DNA of 64,000 nt, from contig NZ_CP110389.1 of assembly GCF_026015985.1 (NCBI RefSeq), positions 4,992,001 through 5,056,000 on the forward strand. Reading direction: 5' to 3'. The stretch comes from Rhodopseudomonas sp. P2A-2r. GTDB taxonomy: Bacteria > Pseudomonadota > Alphaproteobacteria > Rhizobiales > Xanthobacteraceae. Below are positions 53,480 to 63,427 of the stretch, piece by piece. The notes under the pieces were generated by a model. The model ran no database searches and was not told the origin of the DNA. It was given only the letters and a program-made list of their open reading frames with translations. Positions within the stretch are counted from its first letter, which is position 1; each line of letters starts with the position of its first letter. The position numbers were made by a program, and so were the translations under genes.

Positions 53480-53915
53480 CCTCCGCCCTGCTCAACGAGG
53501 GGCGCTGTCATGAGGCGCCTTGAGAGTGGAGGAGGATGCGGTGTCCCGCGCATGCGCCTCGCAAGCGCATCCCGGGAGGCTGCGGTCACCGTCCGGGCCC
53601 TCTACGGGGGCTCTGCCTTGAGTGGCTGGACGCGGATGGTGAAAGGCGGGCGGAGTGGCTCCCAAAGGGAGTTCACGTGCCAGCCCGGAAGCACGGTCCC
53701 CTTGCCATAAACCCCGCGGTGGCGCGCCCGCAGGCGCCGCGACCTGCTTCGCCGTTGCGACGGCGGTGCGGATCGCGCCCAACCACCACAACCGCGCCTG
53801 CCGGCGCGCCGCTCCCCTCATGTCCGGAGGGGAGGACTGCTCACACCTCGGACGCATCATGCGCCGCGAGAACGAGAGCACTTGGCTGTTTGACAATTGA
53901 ATCAGTTCTGCGCGA
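53480..53915. other. Unexplained GC-rich stretch, possible structured RNA or decayed element
   Basis: Between serB and degP, about 430 bases carry no gene I can name. Local hairpins include GCTCCC-AAA-GGGAGT (about 53658-53672) and TCCCCTC-ATGTCC-GAGGGGA type arms (about 53813-53835). The block ends in GCTGTTTGACAATTGAATC. Several plus-strand frames are open but their products (Arg/Pro/Gly-rich) do not look like proteins. I suspect a repeated non-coding element of this genus. Confidence 0.35.
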
Positions 53916-53931
53916 CAGCACGCGCATCTTC

Positions 53932-53953
53932 ACCCTCCCCTTGAGGGGAGGGT
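53932..53953 (-). terminator. Hairpin downstream of degP
   Basis: ACCCTCCCC and GGGGAGGGT form a 9-base perfect stem with a 4-base loop, 27 bases past the degP stop. It is a single-hairpin member of the CCCTC/GAGGG repeat type and may end the hflKC-degP transcript. Confidence 0.55.
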
Positions 53954-53979
53954 AAGAAGAGCCAACGCGTGCACGGCCC

Positions 53980-55494
53980 CTACTGCACGCTCAGCGCGAC
54001 AAAGCGCAGCTCACCTTCGGCGTTCGACACCAGCAGCAGCACCGACTTCTTGCCGTCCTTCTTGAGCGCATCGACGCGCTTCTTGACGTCGGCGGGATTG
54101 CTGACCGCCTCCTGCGCGACCTCGACGATGACGTCGCCGGCGGCCAGGCGCTTCTCGGCGGCGTCGGAGCCGGCATCCACCGAGGTGACCACCACGCCCT
54201 TGACACTGTCCTTGATCTTGTACTTGGCGCGCATGTCCTTGCTGAGGCCGGTGATGTCGAGGCCGAGCGCCTTCTGGGTCGCGGGCTTCTCGGCTTCCGG
54301 TGCGGATTTCACCGAGGCCGGCTGCGCCTTCTCGCCGTCGTCGAGACGGCCCAGCGTGACCTGCTTGGTCTCTTCCTTGCCCTTGCGGATGATCACCACA
54401 TCGACAGCCTTGCCGACCGCGGTGTCAGCCACCACGCGCGACAGGTCCTTGGGCTCCTTGATGTCCTTGCCGTCGAACTTGATCACCACATCGCCGGGCT
54501 CGATGCCGGCGGGTTTTGCCGGCCCCTTGTCCTCAACGCCGGCGATCAGCGCACCGCGCGCCGGCTTGATGTTCAGGCTTTCGGCGATCTCGTCGGTGAC
54601 CTGCTGGATGCGGACGCCGAGCCAGCCGCGACGCAGCTCGCCGAACTGGCGCAACGAGTCGACCACACCGACCACGGTCTTCGACGGCACGGCGAAGCCG
54701 ATGCCGATGGAGCCGCCGGACGGCGAGATGATCAGTGTGTTGACGCCAATGACTTCGCCGTCGAGGTTGAACAGCGGGCCGCCGGAATTGCCGCGGTTGA
54801 TCGAGGCGTCGGTCTGGATGTAGCTGTCATAGGGCCCGGAATTGATGTCGCGGTTGCGCGCCGAAACGATGCCCGCGGTGACGGTGCCGCCGAGCGAGAA
54901 CGGGTTGCCGATGGCGATCACCCATTCGCCGAGCCGCAGTTTTTCGGAATCGCCGAACTTCACCGCGGTCAGCGGCTTGGGCGGCGTGAACTTCAGCACC
55001 GCAAGGTCGGTCTTCTTGTCGACGCCGACCAGCGTCGCCTTGATCTTGGTGCCGTCGTTGAGGATGACGTTGATCTCGTCGGCATCGGCGATGACGTGGT
55101 TGTTGGTGACCACGACGCCGGCGGTGTCAATGATGAAGCCGGAGCCGAGCGAATTGGTCTTGCGCGGCTGCATACCGCCATTCTTGTCGCCGCCGGGACC
55201 GCCGCGGCGGTTCTTGAAGAAATCGTCGAAGAACTCCTCGAACGGCGAACCGGGCGGCAGTTGCGGCATCGCACCGCGACCGCTGTCGCTCTTGTCGCCG
55301 CCGCCCTTGGCCTCGATGGTCTGGGTAGTGGAGATATTGACGACCGCATCGATCACCTTCTCGGCGACGTCGGCGATCCCGTCAGGACCGCGCGCAAAGG
55401 CCGGTGCGGTGAACGCCGCGACGGACGTGCCAAGGCACAGCGCCGTCAGCAGCGGGCGCAGGCGGCGGCTCAGGGCTGGAATCGCGATGGACAT
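53980..55494 (-). CDS. degP: Periplasmic serine protease/chaperone DegP (Do family)
   Basis: A 504-residue protein with a signal peptide (residues 1-35, cut near AFARG). The trypsin-like domain has the triad His133 (VVTNNHVIAD), Asp163 (KKTDLAVLKF) and Ser237 (INRGNSGGPLF). Two PDZ domains follow (LIAGVEDKGPAKPAGIEPGD and the second near VVVTSVDAGSDAAEKRLAAG). An acidic, Gly-rich linker with MPQLPPGSPFEEFFDDFF is the expected LA loop. It removes misfolded proteins. The HflKC genes lie upstream on the same strand. Confidence 0.96.
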   Translation of the reverse strand: MSIAIPALSRRLRPLLTALCLGTSVAAFTAPAFARGPDGIADVAEKVIDAVVNISTTQTIEAKGGGDKSDSGRGAMPQLPPGSPFEEFFDDFFKNRRGGPGGDKNGGMQPRKTNSLGSGFIIDTAGVVVTNNHVIADADEINVILNDGTKIKATLVGVDKKTDLAVLKFTPPKPLTAVKFGDSEKLRLGEWVIAIGNPFSLGGTVTAGIVSARNRDINSGPYDSYIQTDASINRGNSGGPLFNLDGEVIGVNTLIISPSGGSIGIGFAVPSKTVVGVVDSLRQFGELRRGWLGVRIQQVTDEIAESLNIKPARGALIAGVEDKGPAKPAGIEPGDVVIKFDGKDIKEPKDLSRVVADTAVGKAVDVVIIRKGKEETKQVTLGRLDDGEKAQPASVKSAPEAEKPATQKALGLDITGLSKDMRAKYKIKDSVKGVVVTSVDAGSDAAEKRLAAGDVIVEVAQEAVSNPADVKKRVDALKKDGKKSVLLLVSNAEGELRFVALSVQ

Positions 55495-55673
55495 GAGCGG
55501 AGCGTCTCCTGAAGGGATTCGGGAATTTGAAGGCAGATTGCGCCCGTTTGCAGCATTGGCGCAAGCATCGCGCGGCTGCGGCAGGCCACCATCAGCGTCG
55601 CCGATTGCGGCGAAAAGCAGAGCGGCGGTACACGATCGCGTTGATCAGGCAGTGGTTTTCAGGGGCAGCCCGG

Positions 55674-55874
55674 TCAGCGCCGGACGTACCAGATCAGGAT
55701 CAGGCCGCCGACCGCGGAGCCGATTCCGGCGAGCCGCAGCATGTTATCCGGGGTTGCCAGTGCGCTCTTCATGGCGCGCCGCATCCAGCCGGGGATGGCC
55801 AGGAAGAGAATACCTTCAAGCACAAACAGGATTCCGAGGCCGATGAGGAAGTCGGCAAACGCTATGGACCTCAT
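55674..55874 (-). CDS. DUF2065 small membrane protein
   Basis: A 66-residue protein with two membrane segments (FLIGLGILFVLEGILFLAIP and LAGIGSAVGGLILIWYV) joined by a basic loop. DUF2065 proteins are often encoded next to hflC in proteobacteria, as here. Function unknown. Confidence 0.87.
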   Translation of the reverse strand: MRSIAFADFLIGLGILFVLEGILFLAIPGWMRRAMKSALATPDNMLRLAGIGSAVGGLILIWYVRR

Positions 55875-55934
55875 CCGACTTCAACTCCCGACCGTTCACG
55901 CCCTGGACACTTTTATATGTGCGACGCGCCGGGA

Positions 55935-55960
55935 GCGATCCGGAGTTGGCTCCGGATCGC
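55935..55960 (-). terminator. Long hairpin after hflC
   Basis: GCGATCCGGAG pairs perfectly with CTCCGGATCGC (11 bases, loop TTGG). It lies 88 bases past the hflC stop and 61 bases before DUF2065. No T-run, so it may end or stabilise the hflKC transcript. Confidence 0.6.
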
Positions 55961-56047
55961 CCGCGGCGCGCCCCATCCTTTAGAGCAGAGTGCGATCGAA
56001 CGCAAAACAGGTATCGGCGTATGCTGAACAAACGCCGATTTTGCGCC

Positions 56048-56947
56048 TTACGGCTTGGCTGCGACGGACTCCGCCGGCTTGCCCGACGGATGGGCAAAGA
56101 AGCGGAAGAACTCCGAATCCGGCCGCAGCAGGAAGCGGGTGTCGTTGTTCTTGAGCCCGTTCTCATAGGCGGTCATGGAGCGGTAGAACGCGAAGAAGTC
56201 GGCGTCCTTGCCATAGGATTCGGCGAACAGACGGTTGCGCTCGCCGTCGCCCTCGCCGCGCACCTGCTCGGCCTTCGAGTTGGCCTCGGCGATGATCACC
56301 GTGGCTTCGCGATCCGCCTTGGAACGGATCTCCTGGGCCTTCTGGCCGCCCTGGGCGCGGAACTCGGCGGCCTCACGCTGCCGCTCGGTCTGCATCCGCT
56401 GATAGACCGCCTGGCTGTTCTGCTCGGGCAGATCGGCGCGGCGGATCCGGACGTCGACAACGGAAATGCCGTAGCCGTCGGCCTCCTTGTCGAGCTGGTC
56501 GCGGATCTTGTTCATCAGACCCTCGCGTTCGTCACGCACGACCTGGATGAAGGTGACCTCGCCGAGCACCCGGCGCAGCGACGCGTTGAGCAGCGTGGTG
56601 AGCTGGATGTTGGCGGCCTGGATCGACCCGATGCTCTGGTAGAAGCGCAGCGCGTTCTTGATGCGATAACGCGCGAACGCATCCACCACGAGGCGTTTCT
56701 GGTCGGAGGCGATCACTTCCTGCGCCGGATTCTCGAGATCGAGAATCCGCTTGTCGATGGAGATCACGCTGTCGATGAACGGCACCTTGAAGTTGAGGCC
56801 GGGCTCGGTGACGACACGGACCGGCTCGCCGAGCCGAACCACCAGAACCTGTTCGGTCTGGCTGACGGTGAACAGCGAGCTGAAGCCGATGACGACGACG
56901 AACAGCGCGACGACGAGCGCGACGATACCTGAAATTCCGGACTTCAT
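56048..56947 (-). CDS. hflC: HflC, SPFH-domain protein modulating FtsH
   Basis: A 299-residue protein with one N-terminal membrane segment (residues 8-28) and an SPFH/band-7 domain: VVRLGEPVRVVTEPGLNFKV, FIDSVISIDKRILDLENPAQ, FARYRIKNALRFYQ and QMQTERQREAAEFR-like coiled coil. With HflK it forms a ring around the FtsH protease in the inner membrane, facing the periplasm. Its start overlaps the hflK stop (ATGA). Confidence 0.95.
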   Translation of the reverse strand: MKSGISGIVALVVALFVVVIGFSSLFTVSQTEQVLVVRLGEPVRVVTEPGLNFKVPFIDSVISIDKRILDLENPAQEVIASDQKRLVVDAFARYRIKNALRFYQSIGSIQAANIQLTTLLNASLRRVLGEVTFIQVVRDEREGLMNKIRDQLDKEADGYGISVVDVRIRRADLPEQNSQAVYQRMQTERQREAAEFRAQGGQKAQEIRSKADREATVIIAEANSKAEQVRGEGDGERNRLFAESYGKDADFFAFYRSMTAYENGLKNNDTRFLLRPDSEFFRFFAHPSGKPAESVAAKP

Positions 56948-58092
56948 CGGGTGCTCCCGCTCTGCTGTTGCGGCTGCACAGGTGTCGCCGGGGGCTGCCG
57001 CCGCGGCGACAGTTCATTCAGGGGAAGATAGGGCAGAACGCCCTGCGCGTTGGCACCGCCGTCATAGACCAGCTTCTCGGCGCCGCCGAGAATCCGCTCC
57101 ATGGTTTCGAGATAGATGCGCTGGCGGGTCACTTCGGGCGCCTTCTTGTATTCGTCGTAGACTTTCAGGAAGCGCGCGCTCTGGCCCTTGGCCTCGGCGA
57201 CCGCCTGCTCCTTGTAGCCTTCGGCGACCTGGAGGATTTGCGAGCCACGACCGCGCGCATCGGGAACGACACGGTTGGCGTAGGTCTGCGCTTCGTTCTG
57301 CAGGCGCTCGAGATCGGCACGCGCGGCCTGCACGTCGCGGAACGCGTCGATGACCTGGGCCGGCGGATCGACCTTCTGCATCTGCACCTGCTGGACCAGG
57401 ATGCCGGCGCCATAGCTGTCGAGCGTCTTCTGCATCAGCTCCTGAACGTTGGCCTCGGTGGTGGTACGGGCGCCGGTGAGGATCGGCTGGATGTTGGCGC
57501 GGCCCACCACTTCACGCATGGCGCTTTCGGCGACCGCTTTCACGGTGCCTTCGGGGTTCTGGATGTTGAACAGGAAGTTGCCGACGCCGTCCGGCTTGAT
57601 GCGCCACAGCACCGTGAAATCGACGTCGACGATGTTCTCGTCGCCGGTCAGCATCAGGCTTTCCTCGGGCACGTCACGCATGGTGCGTCCGCGCCGGCCG
57701 GGATCGTCGCCCAGCGTCATGCCGATGCTCAGCGTCGAGACGCGCAGCGCCTTCGGCAACAGCACGGTCTCGATCGGATAGGGCAGATGATAGTTCAGGC
57801 CGGGCTGCACGGTGCGCACATGCTTGCCGAAGCGCAGGACAACGCCGAGTTCTTCCGACTGCACGCGGAAGAATCCGGACAGGCCCCAGATCGCCACCGC
57901 AGCGACGAGCACCAGCAGGATGCCCATGCCGCTGACGAAGCCGCCGGGCAGCAGCGACTGCAGACGGTCCTGTCCGCGGCGCAGCAGATCCTCGAGATCA
58001 GGCGGCCTCGGGCCGGACGATTGCGGACCCGAACCCCAGGGTCCTTTCGGACCAGAGCTCCACGGGCCTCCGCCTTGATTCTTCCACGGCAT
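56944..58092 (-). CDS. hflK: HflK, SPFH-domain protein modulating FtsH
   Basis: A 382-residue protein. The Gly/Pro-rich N-terminus (MPWKNQGGGPWSSGPKGPWG) is typical of HflK. A membrane segment follows (residues 55-78), then the SPFH domain with GVVLRFGKHVRTVQPGLNYH and ENIVDVDFTVLWRI, a coiled coil (DLERLQNEAQTYANRV) and a Gln/Pro-rich tail. It partners HflC. Confidence 0.95.
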   Translation of the reverse strand: MPWKNQGGGPWSSGPKGPWGSGPQSSGPRPPDLEDLLRRGQDRLQSLLPGGFVSGMGILLVLVAAVAIWGLSGFFRVQSEELGVVLRFGKHVRTVQPGLNYHLPYPIETVLLPKALRVSTLSIGMTLGDDPGRRGRTMRDVPEESLMLTGDENIVDVDFTVLWRIKPDGVGNFLFNIQNPEGTVKAVAESAMREVVGRANIQPILTGARTTTEANVQELMQKTLDSYGAGILVQQVQMQKVDPPAQVIDAFRDVQAARADLERLQNEAQTYANRVVPDARGRGSQILQVAEGYKEQAVAEAKGQSARFLKVYDEYKKAPEVTRQRIYLETMERILGGAEKLVYDGGANAQGVLPYLPLNELSPRRQPPATPVQPQQQSGSTR

Positions 58093-58265
58093 TCAAATCT
58101 CCTCGGCGCGGGCGCTGGACCGAAGTCCAGCCTCGCATGGTCAGCACGGCTTTATAGGGGACCGTCCGGCACCTTACAACGCAGGTCGTTACGTGCAGGA
58201 GCTATGCTTAACCCCTGATTGTCAATGCAGAACATCGCCGGATGCGGTTAATGCCGGCGGGGCGA

Positions 58266-58814
58266 CTATATGGCGCGGGGGCCGCTCTTATGCCGCTCAT
58301 ATGTCACATAGGAGAAATCGGCGCTGTCATCCGGGCCGGCAGGATGCTTGATGCGCGCCACTTCGTCCCATTCCGCGGCATCAATGGCAGGAAACACGGT
58401 GTCGCCATCGGGCCTGGCATGAACCTCGGTGATTTCGAGCCGATCGGCGATCCCCATCCATTGCGCATAAATGTCGGCGCCGCCGATCACCGCAATCTCA
58501 GTGGCTAAACGCCGCAGCGCATCGCCCTGCGCCACCATGCGGGCAGCTTCCATCGAGGTCGTGACCACAGCGCCCGCAGCCTGGTACTGCGCGTCGCGCG
58601 TGATGACGATGTGGGTTCTCCCGGGCAGCAGCCGAGGCAGCGACTCGAAGGTTTTGCGGCCCATGACGATGGGCTTGCTCATGGTCAGCGCCTTGAAGCG
58701 CTGCATGTCGGACTTCAGCCGCCACGGGATCGCGTTGCCCTGCCCGATCACGCCGTTCTCGGCGACAGCAACGACGAAGACGATCGCGATGCTGGACTTG
58801 TTAGTCGCGTTCAA
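58266..58814 (-). CDS. folA: Dihydrofolate reductase
   Basis: A 182-residue enzyme. Motifs are [20 protein letters not shown] with [11 protein letters not shown] (the Asp that donates a proton), [23 protein letters not shown] and [12 protein letters not shown]. It regenerates tetrahydrofolate, which thymidylate synthase oxidises. Its start overlaps the thyA stop (ATGA), so the two are co-translated. Confidence 0.95.
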   Translation of the reverse strand: MNATNKSSIAIVFVVAVAENGVIGQGNAIPWRLKSDMQRFKALTMSKPIVMGRKTFESLPRLLPGRTHIVITRDAQYQAAGAVVTTSMEAARMVAQGDALRRLATEIAVIGGADIYAQWMGIADRLEITEVHARPDGDTVFPAIDAAEWDEVARIKHPAGPDDSADFSYVTYERHKSGPRAI

Positions 58815-59605
58815 ACCGCGACCTCGGCCTTGATATGCGGGTGCGGATCGTACCCTTCCAGCGTGAAGTCTTCATAGCGAAAAGCAAAAATGTCCTTCAC
58901 CTCGGGATTGATGGTCATCACCGGCAGCGGCCGCGTCGGGCGGGTCAGCTGCAGCCGCGCCTGTTCGAGGTGATTGGAATACAGATGCGCGTCACCGAGC
59001 GTGTGGATGAAGTCGCCCGGCTTCAGCCCGGTGACCTGCGCCACCATCATCGTCAGCAACGCGTAGGACGCGATGTTGAAGGGCACGCCGAGAAACACGT
59101 CGGCGGAACGCTGGTACAACTGGCAGGACAGCTTGCCGTTCGCCACGTAGAACTGAAACAGGCAGTGGCACGGCGGCAGTGCCATCTTGTCGACGTCGGC
59201 AGGATTCCACGCCGTCACGATCAGCCGGCGCGAATCCGGATTGCGCTTGATCATCTCGACCACGTTGGCGATCTGGTCGATCGCCCGGCCGTCGGCCGCC
59301 GGCCACGAGCGCCACTGCGAACCGTAGACCGGGCCAAGATCGCCATTGGCGTCGGCCCATTCGTCCCAGATCGAGACGCCGTTATCCTTGAGATACTTGA
59401 TGTTGGTGTCGCCGGCCAGAAACCACAGCAGTTCGTGAATGATCGCCTTCAGCGGCAGCTTCTTGGTGGTCAGCATCGGGAAGCCCGCCGCCAAGTTGAA
59501 GCGCGTCTGGTGGCCGAACACCGACAACGTGCCGGTGCCGGTACGGTCATGTTTTTCCGCGCCGTCGGCGAGGATCCGCTCAAGCAGGTCGTGATATTGA
59601 TTCAT
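58811..59605 (-). CDS. thyA: Thymidylate synthase
   Basis: A 264-residue protein, the same length as E. coli ThyA. Motifs are [34 protein letters not shown], and the catalytic Cys146 in [13 protein letters not shown], followed by [19 protein letters not shown]. It makes dTMP from dUMP with methylene-tetrahydrofolate. ATG 59605 is chosen because it gives the family-standard MNQYHDLL start; longer forms are not needed. Confidence 0.97.
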   Translation of the reverse strand: MNQYHDLLERILADGAEKHDRTGTGTLSVFGHQTRFNLAAGFPMLTTKKLPLKAIIHELLWFLAGDTNIKYLKDNGVSIWDEWADANGDLGPVYGSQWRSWPAADGRAIDQIANVVEMIKRNPDSRRLIVTAWNPADVDKMALPPCHCLFQFYVANGKLSCQLYQRSADVFLGVPFNIASYALLTMMVAQVTGLKPGDFIHTLGDAHLYSNHLEQARLQLTRPTRPLPVMTINPEVKDIFAFRYEDFTLEGYDPHPHIKAEVAV

Positions 59606-59735
59606 GTCGGCAACTGCGAGCCTTGGAGTGGCGTGGGAGCCGGCGAACCTAGCGCCCAATCGCCGACTGGACAGCCACGATTCGACGCTGACACCGGATT
59701 ATACCCTGGAAAATGGCCCCCTGCCCCGCAAACGG

Positions 59736-59765
59736 CAAGGGCCGGATCCTGGGATCCGGCCCTTG
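59736..59765 (-). terminator. Hairpin after tctC
   Basis: CAAGGGCCGGATCC and GGATCCGGCCCTTG form a perfect 14-base palindrome pair with a 2-base centre, 26 bases past the tctC stop. The T-run is weak (CCGTTTG). Confidence 0.65.
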
Positions 59766-59791
59766 AAATCACGCCACAATCTGGCGCGTGG

Positions 59792-60772
59792 TCACATGGT
59801 GGGCTTGAGCACCGCCGACCATTTGGCGACTTCGCTCTTCACCAGGGTTGCCAGCGCGGCCTGGGTGCGGCCTTCCGCCTTCGGGATGTCCGATCCCAGA
59901 TCGAGCAGCCGCTTACGGACGTTCTCGTCGTCCAGTGCCTTGGCGGCGGCGGCGTTCAGCTTGGCGAGGATCGGCGCGGGCGTCCCCTTGGGGGCGAAGA
60001 TCGCGTTCCAGGCCGACACCTGATACTTCGGCAGGCCGGCTTCGGTGGTGGTCGGCAGGTCCGGCAGTGACGGGTTGCGCTCCGGTGTCGCCACCGCATA
60101 GGCCTTGATGGTGCCGCCATTGATCTGCGGCACGGCGTTGACGATCTGGTCGCACATGTAATCGACCTGGCCGCCGACCAGCGCGTTCATTGCGGGCCCG
60201 GTGCCGTTGAACGGAACCCCGGTCGGCTTGATCTCAAGTACCGAGTTGAGCAACTCGCAGGATGAGTAGGACACCGAGCCGATGCCGGCATGGGCCATGT
60301 TCATCTTGTCGGTGTTGGCCTTCACGTAAGCCACGAATTCCTTGAGGTCCTTGGCCGGAAAATCCTTCTTGGCAAGGATCAGGATCGGCGTGCCGGCGAG
60401 CAGCGCGACGGGCTCGAAATCCTTCTCGGGATGATAGGCCAGCTTCGGATAAAGCGGCACCGCGGCGGCATGGGTGCCCATGTGGCCGGTGATCAGCGTG
60501 TAGCCATCCGGATTGGCGCGCGCCGCGCGCGTGGTCGCGGTGGTGCCGCCTGCACCCACCACGTTCTCGATGATGATGCTCTGGCCCAGCGTCTTGGCCA
60601 TCTCGGCAGTGACGATGCGGGCAATGATGTCGGTCGGTCCGCCGGCGGCGAACGGCACAATCATGGTGATCGAGCGGGTCGGATAGTCCTGGGCCTGGGC
60701 GGAAGCGGCAATCGATCCGAGGCCGGCCAGCGCGAGACCGGCGGTCGCAAGTGTGCGACGAAGGTAGTTCAT
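59792..60772 (-). CDS. tctC: Tripartite tricarboxylate transporter receptor (TctC/Bug family)
   Basis: A 326-residue periplasmic protein. The signal peptide is LATAGLALAGLGSIAASAQA. Bug-family motifs are YPTRSITMIVPFAAGGPTDI, SIIIENVVGAGGTTATTRAA and HAGIGSVSYSSCELLN. It binds a carboxylate and hands it to TctAB. It lies last in the operon after a strong hairpin. Confidence 0.93.
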   Translation of the reverse strand: MNYLRRTLATAGLALAGLGSIAASAQAQDYPTRSITMIVPFAAGGPTDIIARIVTAEMAKTLGQSIIIENVVGAGGTTATTRAARANPDGYTLITGHMGTHAAAVPLYPKLAYHPEKDFEPVALLAGTPILILAKKDFPAKDLKEFVAYVKANTDKMNMAHAGIGSVSYSSCELLNSVLEIKPTGVPFNGTGPAMNALVGGQVDYMCDQIVNAVPQINGGTIKAYAVATPERNPSLPDLPTTTEAGLPKYQVSAWNAIFAPKGTPAPILAKLNAAAAKALDDENVRKRLLDLGSDIPKAEGRTQAALATLVKSEVAKWSAVLKPTM

Positions 60773-60833
60773 GGCGTTCTCCCCGAAATTTTATGTCATC
60801 GCCAGCGCGATACATTCCGGGCAACTGAATACA

Positions 60834-60872
60834 CGCCGCGGCCCGAAGTCCATTCGACTTCGGGCCGCGGCG
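60834..60872 (-). terminator. Long hairpin between tctA and tctC
   Basis: CGCCGCGGCCCGAAGTC pairs perfectly with GACTTCGGGCCGCGGCG (17 bases, loop CATTC). It is 12 bases past the tctA stop. Such hairpins often let the receptor gene be expressed at a different level from the permease; a full terminator is possible though no T-run follows. Confidence 0.6.
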
Positions 60873-60884
60873 CAACGCCGCAGG

Positions 60885-62450
60885 TCAGTTTTCGGATTCG
60901 ACGAACACCTCGTCGCGCTTCTTCCGCAAGGAGGGAAGCAGCGCCAGCACCAGCAGGAAGGCCGAGATCGCCATCAGGCTCGCCGACAGCGGACGGGTGA
61001 AGAATACCGTCGCATCGCCGCGCGAGATCAGCAGGGCGCGGCGCAGGTTCTCTTCCATCAGCGGTCCCAGCACCATGCCGAGCAGCAACGGCGCCGGCTC
61101 GAAATCGTGCTTGATCAGCCAGTAGCCGAGCAGACCGAAGATGCCGGCCAGTACCACGTCCATCGGCGCGTTGTTCACCGAATAGATGCCGATGCAGCAG
61201 AACACCACGATCGACGGGAACATCAGGCGGTAGGGCACGCGCAACAGGCGGACCCAGATTCCGACCAGCGGCAGGTTGATCACCAGCAGCATCAGGTTGC
61301 CGACCCACATCGAGGCGATCATGCCCCAGACCAGTTCGGGCTGCTTCTGCATGACCTGCGGGCCGGGCACGATGCCATGGATGGTCATCGCGCCGACCAT
61401 CAGCGCCATGACGGCGTTGGGCGGAATGCCCAACGTCAGCAGCGGAATGAACGAGGTCTGCGCCGCGGCGTTGTTGGCGCTTTCAGGCGCCGCGACACCT
61501 TCAATCGCGCCGCGGCCGAACCGCGACGGATCCTTGGCGAGCTTCTTCTCCAGCGTATAGGCCGCGAACGACGCGATCACCGCGCCGCCGCCTGGCAGGA
61601 TGCCGAGGATCGAGCCCAGCACCGTTCCGCGCAGGATCGCCGGCGCAGAATCTTTCATGTCCTTGCGGGTCGGCATCAGGCCGGTGACCTTCTGCTGAAC
61701 CAGTTCGCGATCGCCCTCGCCGCCCGCATCGAGGTTGCGGATGATCTCGGCAAAGCCGAACAGGCCCATCGCCACCGTGGCAAAGCCAAGGCCGTCGGCG
61801 AGTTCGGGGATGTTGAAGGACATGCGCGACGCGCCGGTCTCGATGTCGGAACCGACCATGGACAGCAGCAGGCCGAACACGATCATCGCGATCGCCTTCA
61901 GCACCGAGCCCTTGGCCAGCACCACCGCGAAGATCAGGCCGAGGACCATCAGCGAGAAATATTCCGCAGGTCCGAACGCCAGCGCCAGCTTGGTGAGCGG
62001 CGCGCCGAGCACCGCAATCAGCACAGTCGCAACGCAGCCGGCGAAGAACGAGCCGATCGCCGCAATCGCCAGCGCCGGACCGGCGCGGCCCTGCTTGGCC
62101 ATCTGGAAACCGTCCAGTGCGGTCACGACAGAGCCAGCCTCACCGGGAATGTTGACCAGGATCGAGGTGGTGGAACCGCCGTATTGCGCGCCATAATAGA
62201 TGCCGGCGAGCATGATCAGCGCACCGACGGGCGGCAGGCCGAAGGTGATCGGCAGCAGCATGGCCACCGTGGCGATGGTGCCGATGCCCGGCAGCACGCC
62301 GACCAGCGTGCCGACCAGCGCGCCGATCAGGCAGAGCAGGATGTTCATGGGAACGGGAATCGACAGGCCATGCAGGAACGCCGGCGACCACTGCACGAAC
62401 TGGAAAACGACGCCGAAGCCGAGGCCGAGATTGGAGAAAAGATCGCCCAT
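60885..62450 (-). CDS. tctA: Tripartite tricarboxylate transporter large permease (TctA)
   Basis: A 521-residue protein with about 12 membrane segments. Signature regions are GTLVGVLPGIGTIATVAMLL, YYGAQYGGSTTSILVNIPGE and LGSILGILPGGGAVIASFAA. It is the main channel of a Na+- or H+-coupled carboxylate importer. It begins 7 bases after the tctB stop. Confidence 0.95.
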   Translation of the reverse strand: MGDLFSNLGLGFGVVFQFVQWSPAFLHGLSIPVPMNILLCLIGALVGTLVGVLPGIGTIATVAMLLPITFGLPPVGALIMLAGIYYGAQYGGSTTSILVNIPGEAGSVVTALDGFQMAKQGRAGPALAIAAIGSFFAGCVATVLIAVLGAPLTKLALAFGPAEYFSLMVLGLIFAVVLAKGSVLKAIAMIVFGLLLSMVGSDIETGASRMSFNIPELADGLGFATVAMGLFGFAEIIRNLDAGGEGDRELVQQKVTGLMPTRKDMKDSAPAILRGTVLGSILGILPGGGAVIASFAAYTLEKKLAKDPSRFGRGAIEGVAAPESANNAAAQTSFIPLLTLGIPPNAVMALMVGAMTIHGIVPGPQVMQKQPELVWGMIASMWVGNLMLLVINLPLVGIWVRLLRVPYRLMFPSIVVFCCIGIYSVNNAPMDVVLAGIFGLLGYWLIKHDFEPAPLLLGMVLGPLMEENLRRALLISRGDATVFFTRPLSASLMAISAFLLVLALLPSLRKKRDEVFVESEN

Positions 62451-62457
62451 GATGCCC

Positions 62458-62957
62458 TCAGCGGTTCAGAAACGTCGGCAGCATCTGCATCGGCAGACCC
62501 AGCCCGTAGGGAAACAGAATCGCGCAGAACGCGGTGAGGCAGACGCCAACGATGAAGGTTTCCTTCCACCGCGTCTCATGGGTGCCGAGCGCAGCGATCA
62601 TGAAGCTCGCCATCGCGGCGAAGATCATGCCCATCGGGCGAATGCTAACGGCGAAGCTCAGGATCGCCAGCGAGACGAACAGCGGTCCGCGCCAGGCATA
62701 AACCGCGAGCCTCGGCCCTTCGGTCAGCACGCCGACCAGCATGATGGCAAAGCCAAGCCCGAGCAGCAGGATGCCAAACATACGCGGCGCGGTTCCGGCA
62801 CCAAAGGAGAAGCCCCGCATGCCCTGCAGGTCGCTGGAAGCCCAAAGTGCGAACGCCGCAATCGCGACCAAGGCGAGACCGCCAAAAAATCCTGCGGTGC
62901 CTTTATCCAGTTCGGCAGAACTGAATCCCCCGGCACATGGCTCGGCATATCACTCAT
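62458..62957 (-). CDS. tctB: Tripartite tricarboxylate transporter small permease (TctB), frameshifted
   Basis: The reconstructed protein has about 166 residues and four membrane segments. The N-terminus (MSDMPSHVPGDSVLPNWIKA) runs to PQD, then the frame breaks at a run of six A (62884-62889, T on the minus strand). One added base gives FFGGLALVAIAAFALWASSD and leads into the intact TctB pattern GTAPRMFGILLLGLGFAIML. GGGGGA precedes the ATG at 62957. Confidence 0.85.
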
Positions 62958-63427
62958 CGGTCGGTTCCCCCTTGTAACGAGCCTGTCGCCCACGTCTTCT
63001 GGTTGGCTTCATTCAGCCTCCAGACCAAGCCTGCCTAGCGATTTTCATTGGAGAATGCCAGCGAAACCAAAACTGTCCCCACCACGCCATCACACAACAA
63101 CCATAGCGGGTTGAGCCGCGTGGCAACCGACAAAACGGCGGCAACGGCCGATCGCGATCGCCGCTGGACAGACCAAAACCTGCCCCCAGGACTGGCCCCT
63201 CCGATCAACCGGAGGCCAGCCCGCCGTCAAGGCGCCAGCGGCAAGAAGCCGGAGTTCAACGGCAGCGCGGCTTTATCCCCCTCTATTTCCGTCCTATATT
63301 GGGGCTGCAGGCTTGCCTGGCGTGCTGACCTCGGGCTTAAGCCGGGATAGAATGAAACAGACGGCGCGAGTCGGCCACGGTATCGCCGCCGGCCCGCGTG
63401 TGGCTTTTGAACGACGGGACCGACCTG
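62958..63427. other. Intergenic region between tctB and sspB
   Basis: The region separates divergent genes and has no gene I can support. It contains the palindrome GGCTTAAGCC (63337-63346) and presumably the promoters of tctBAC and sspB, but no clear -35/-10 pair stands out. Confidence 0.4.

Noticed and set aside
53510-53955. Plus-strand frames of 66 and 139 codons between serB and degP
   Set aside because: The products are Arg/Pro/Ala-rich without domains, the region is full of hairpins, and no ribosome site stands before their starts.
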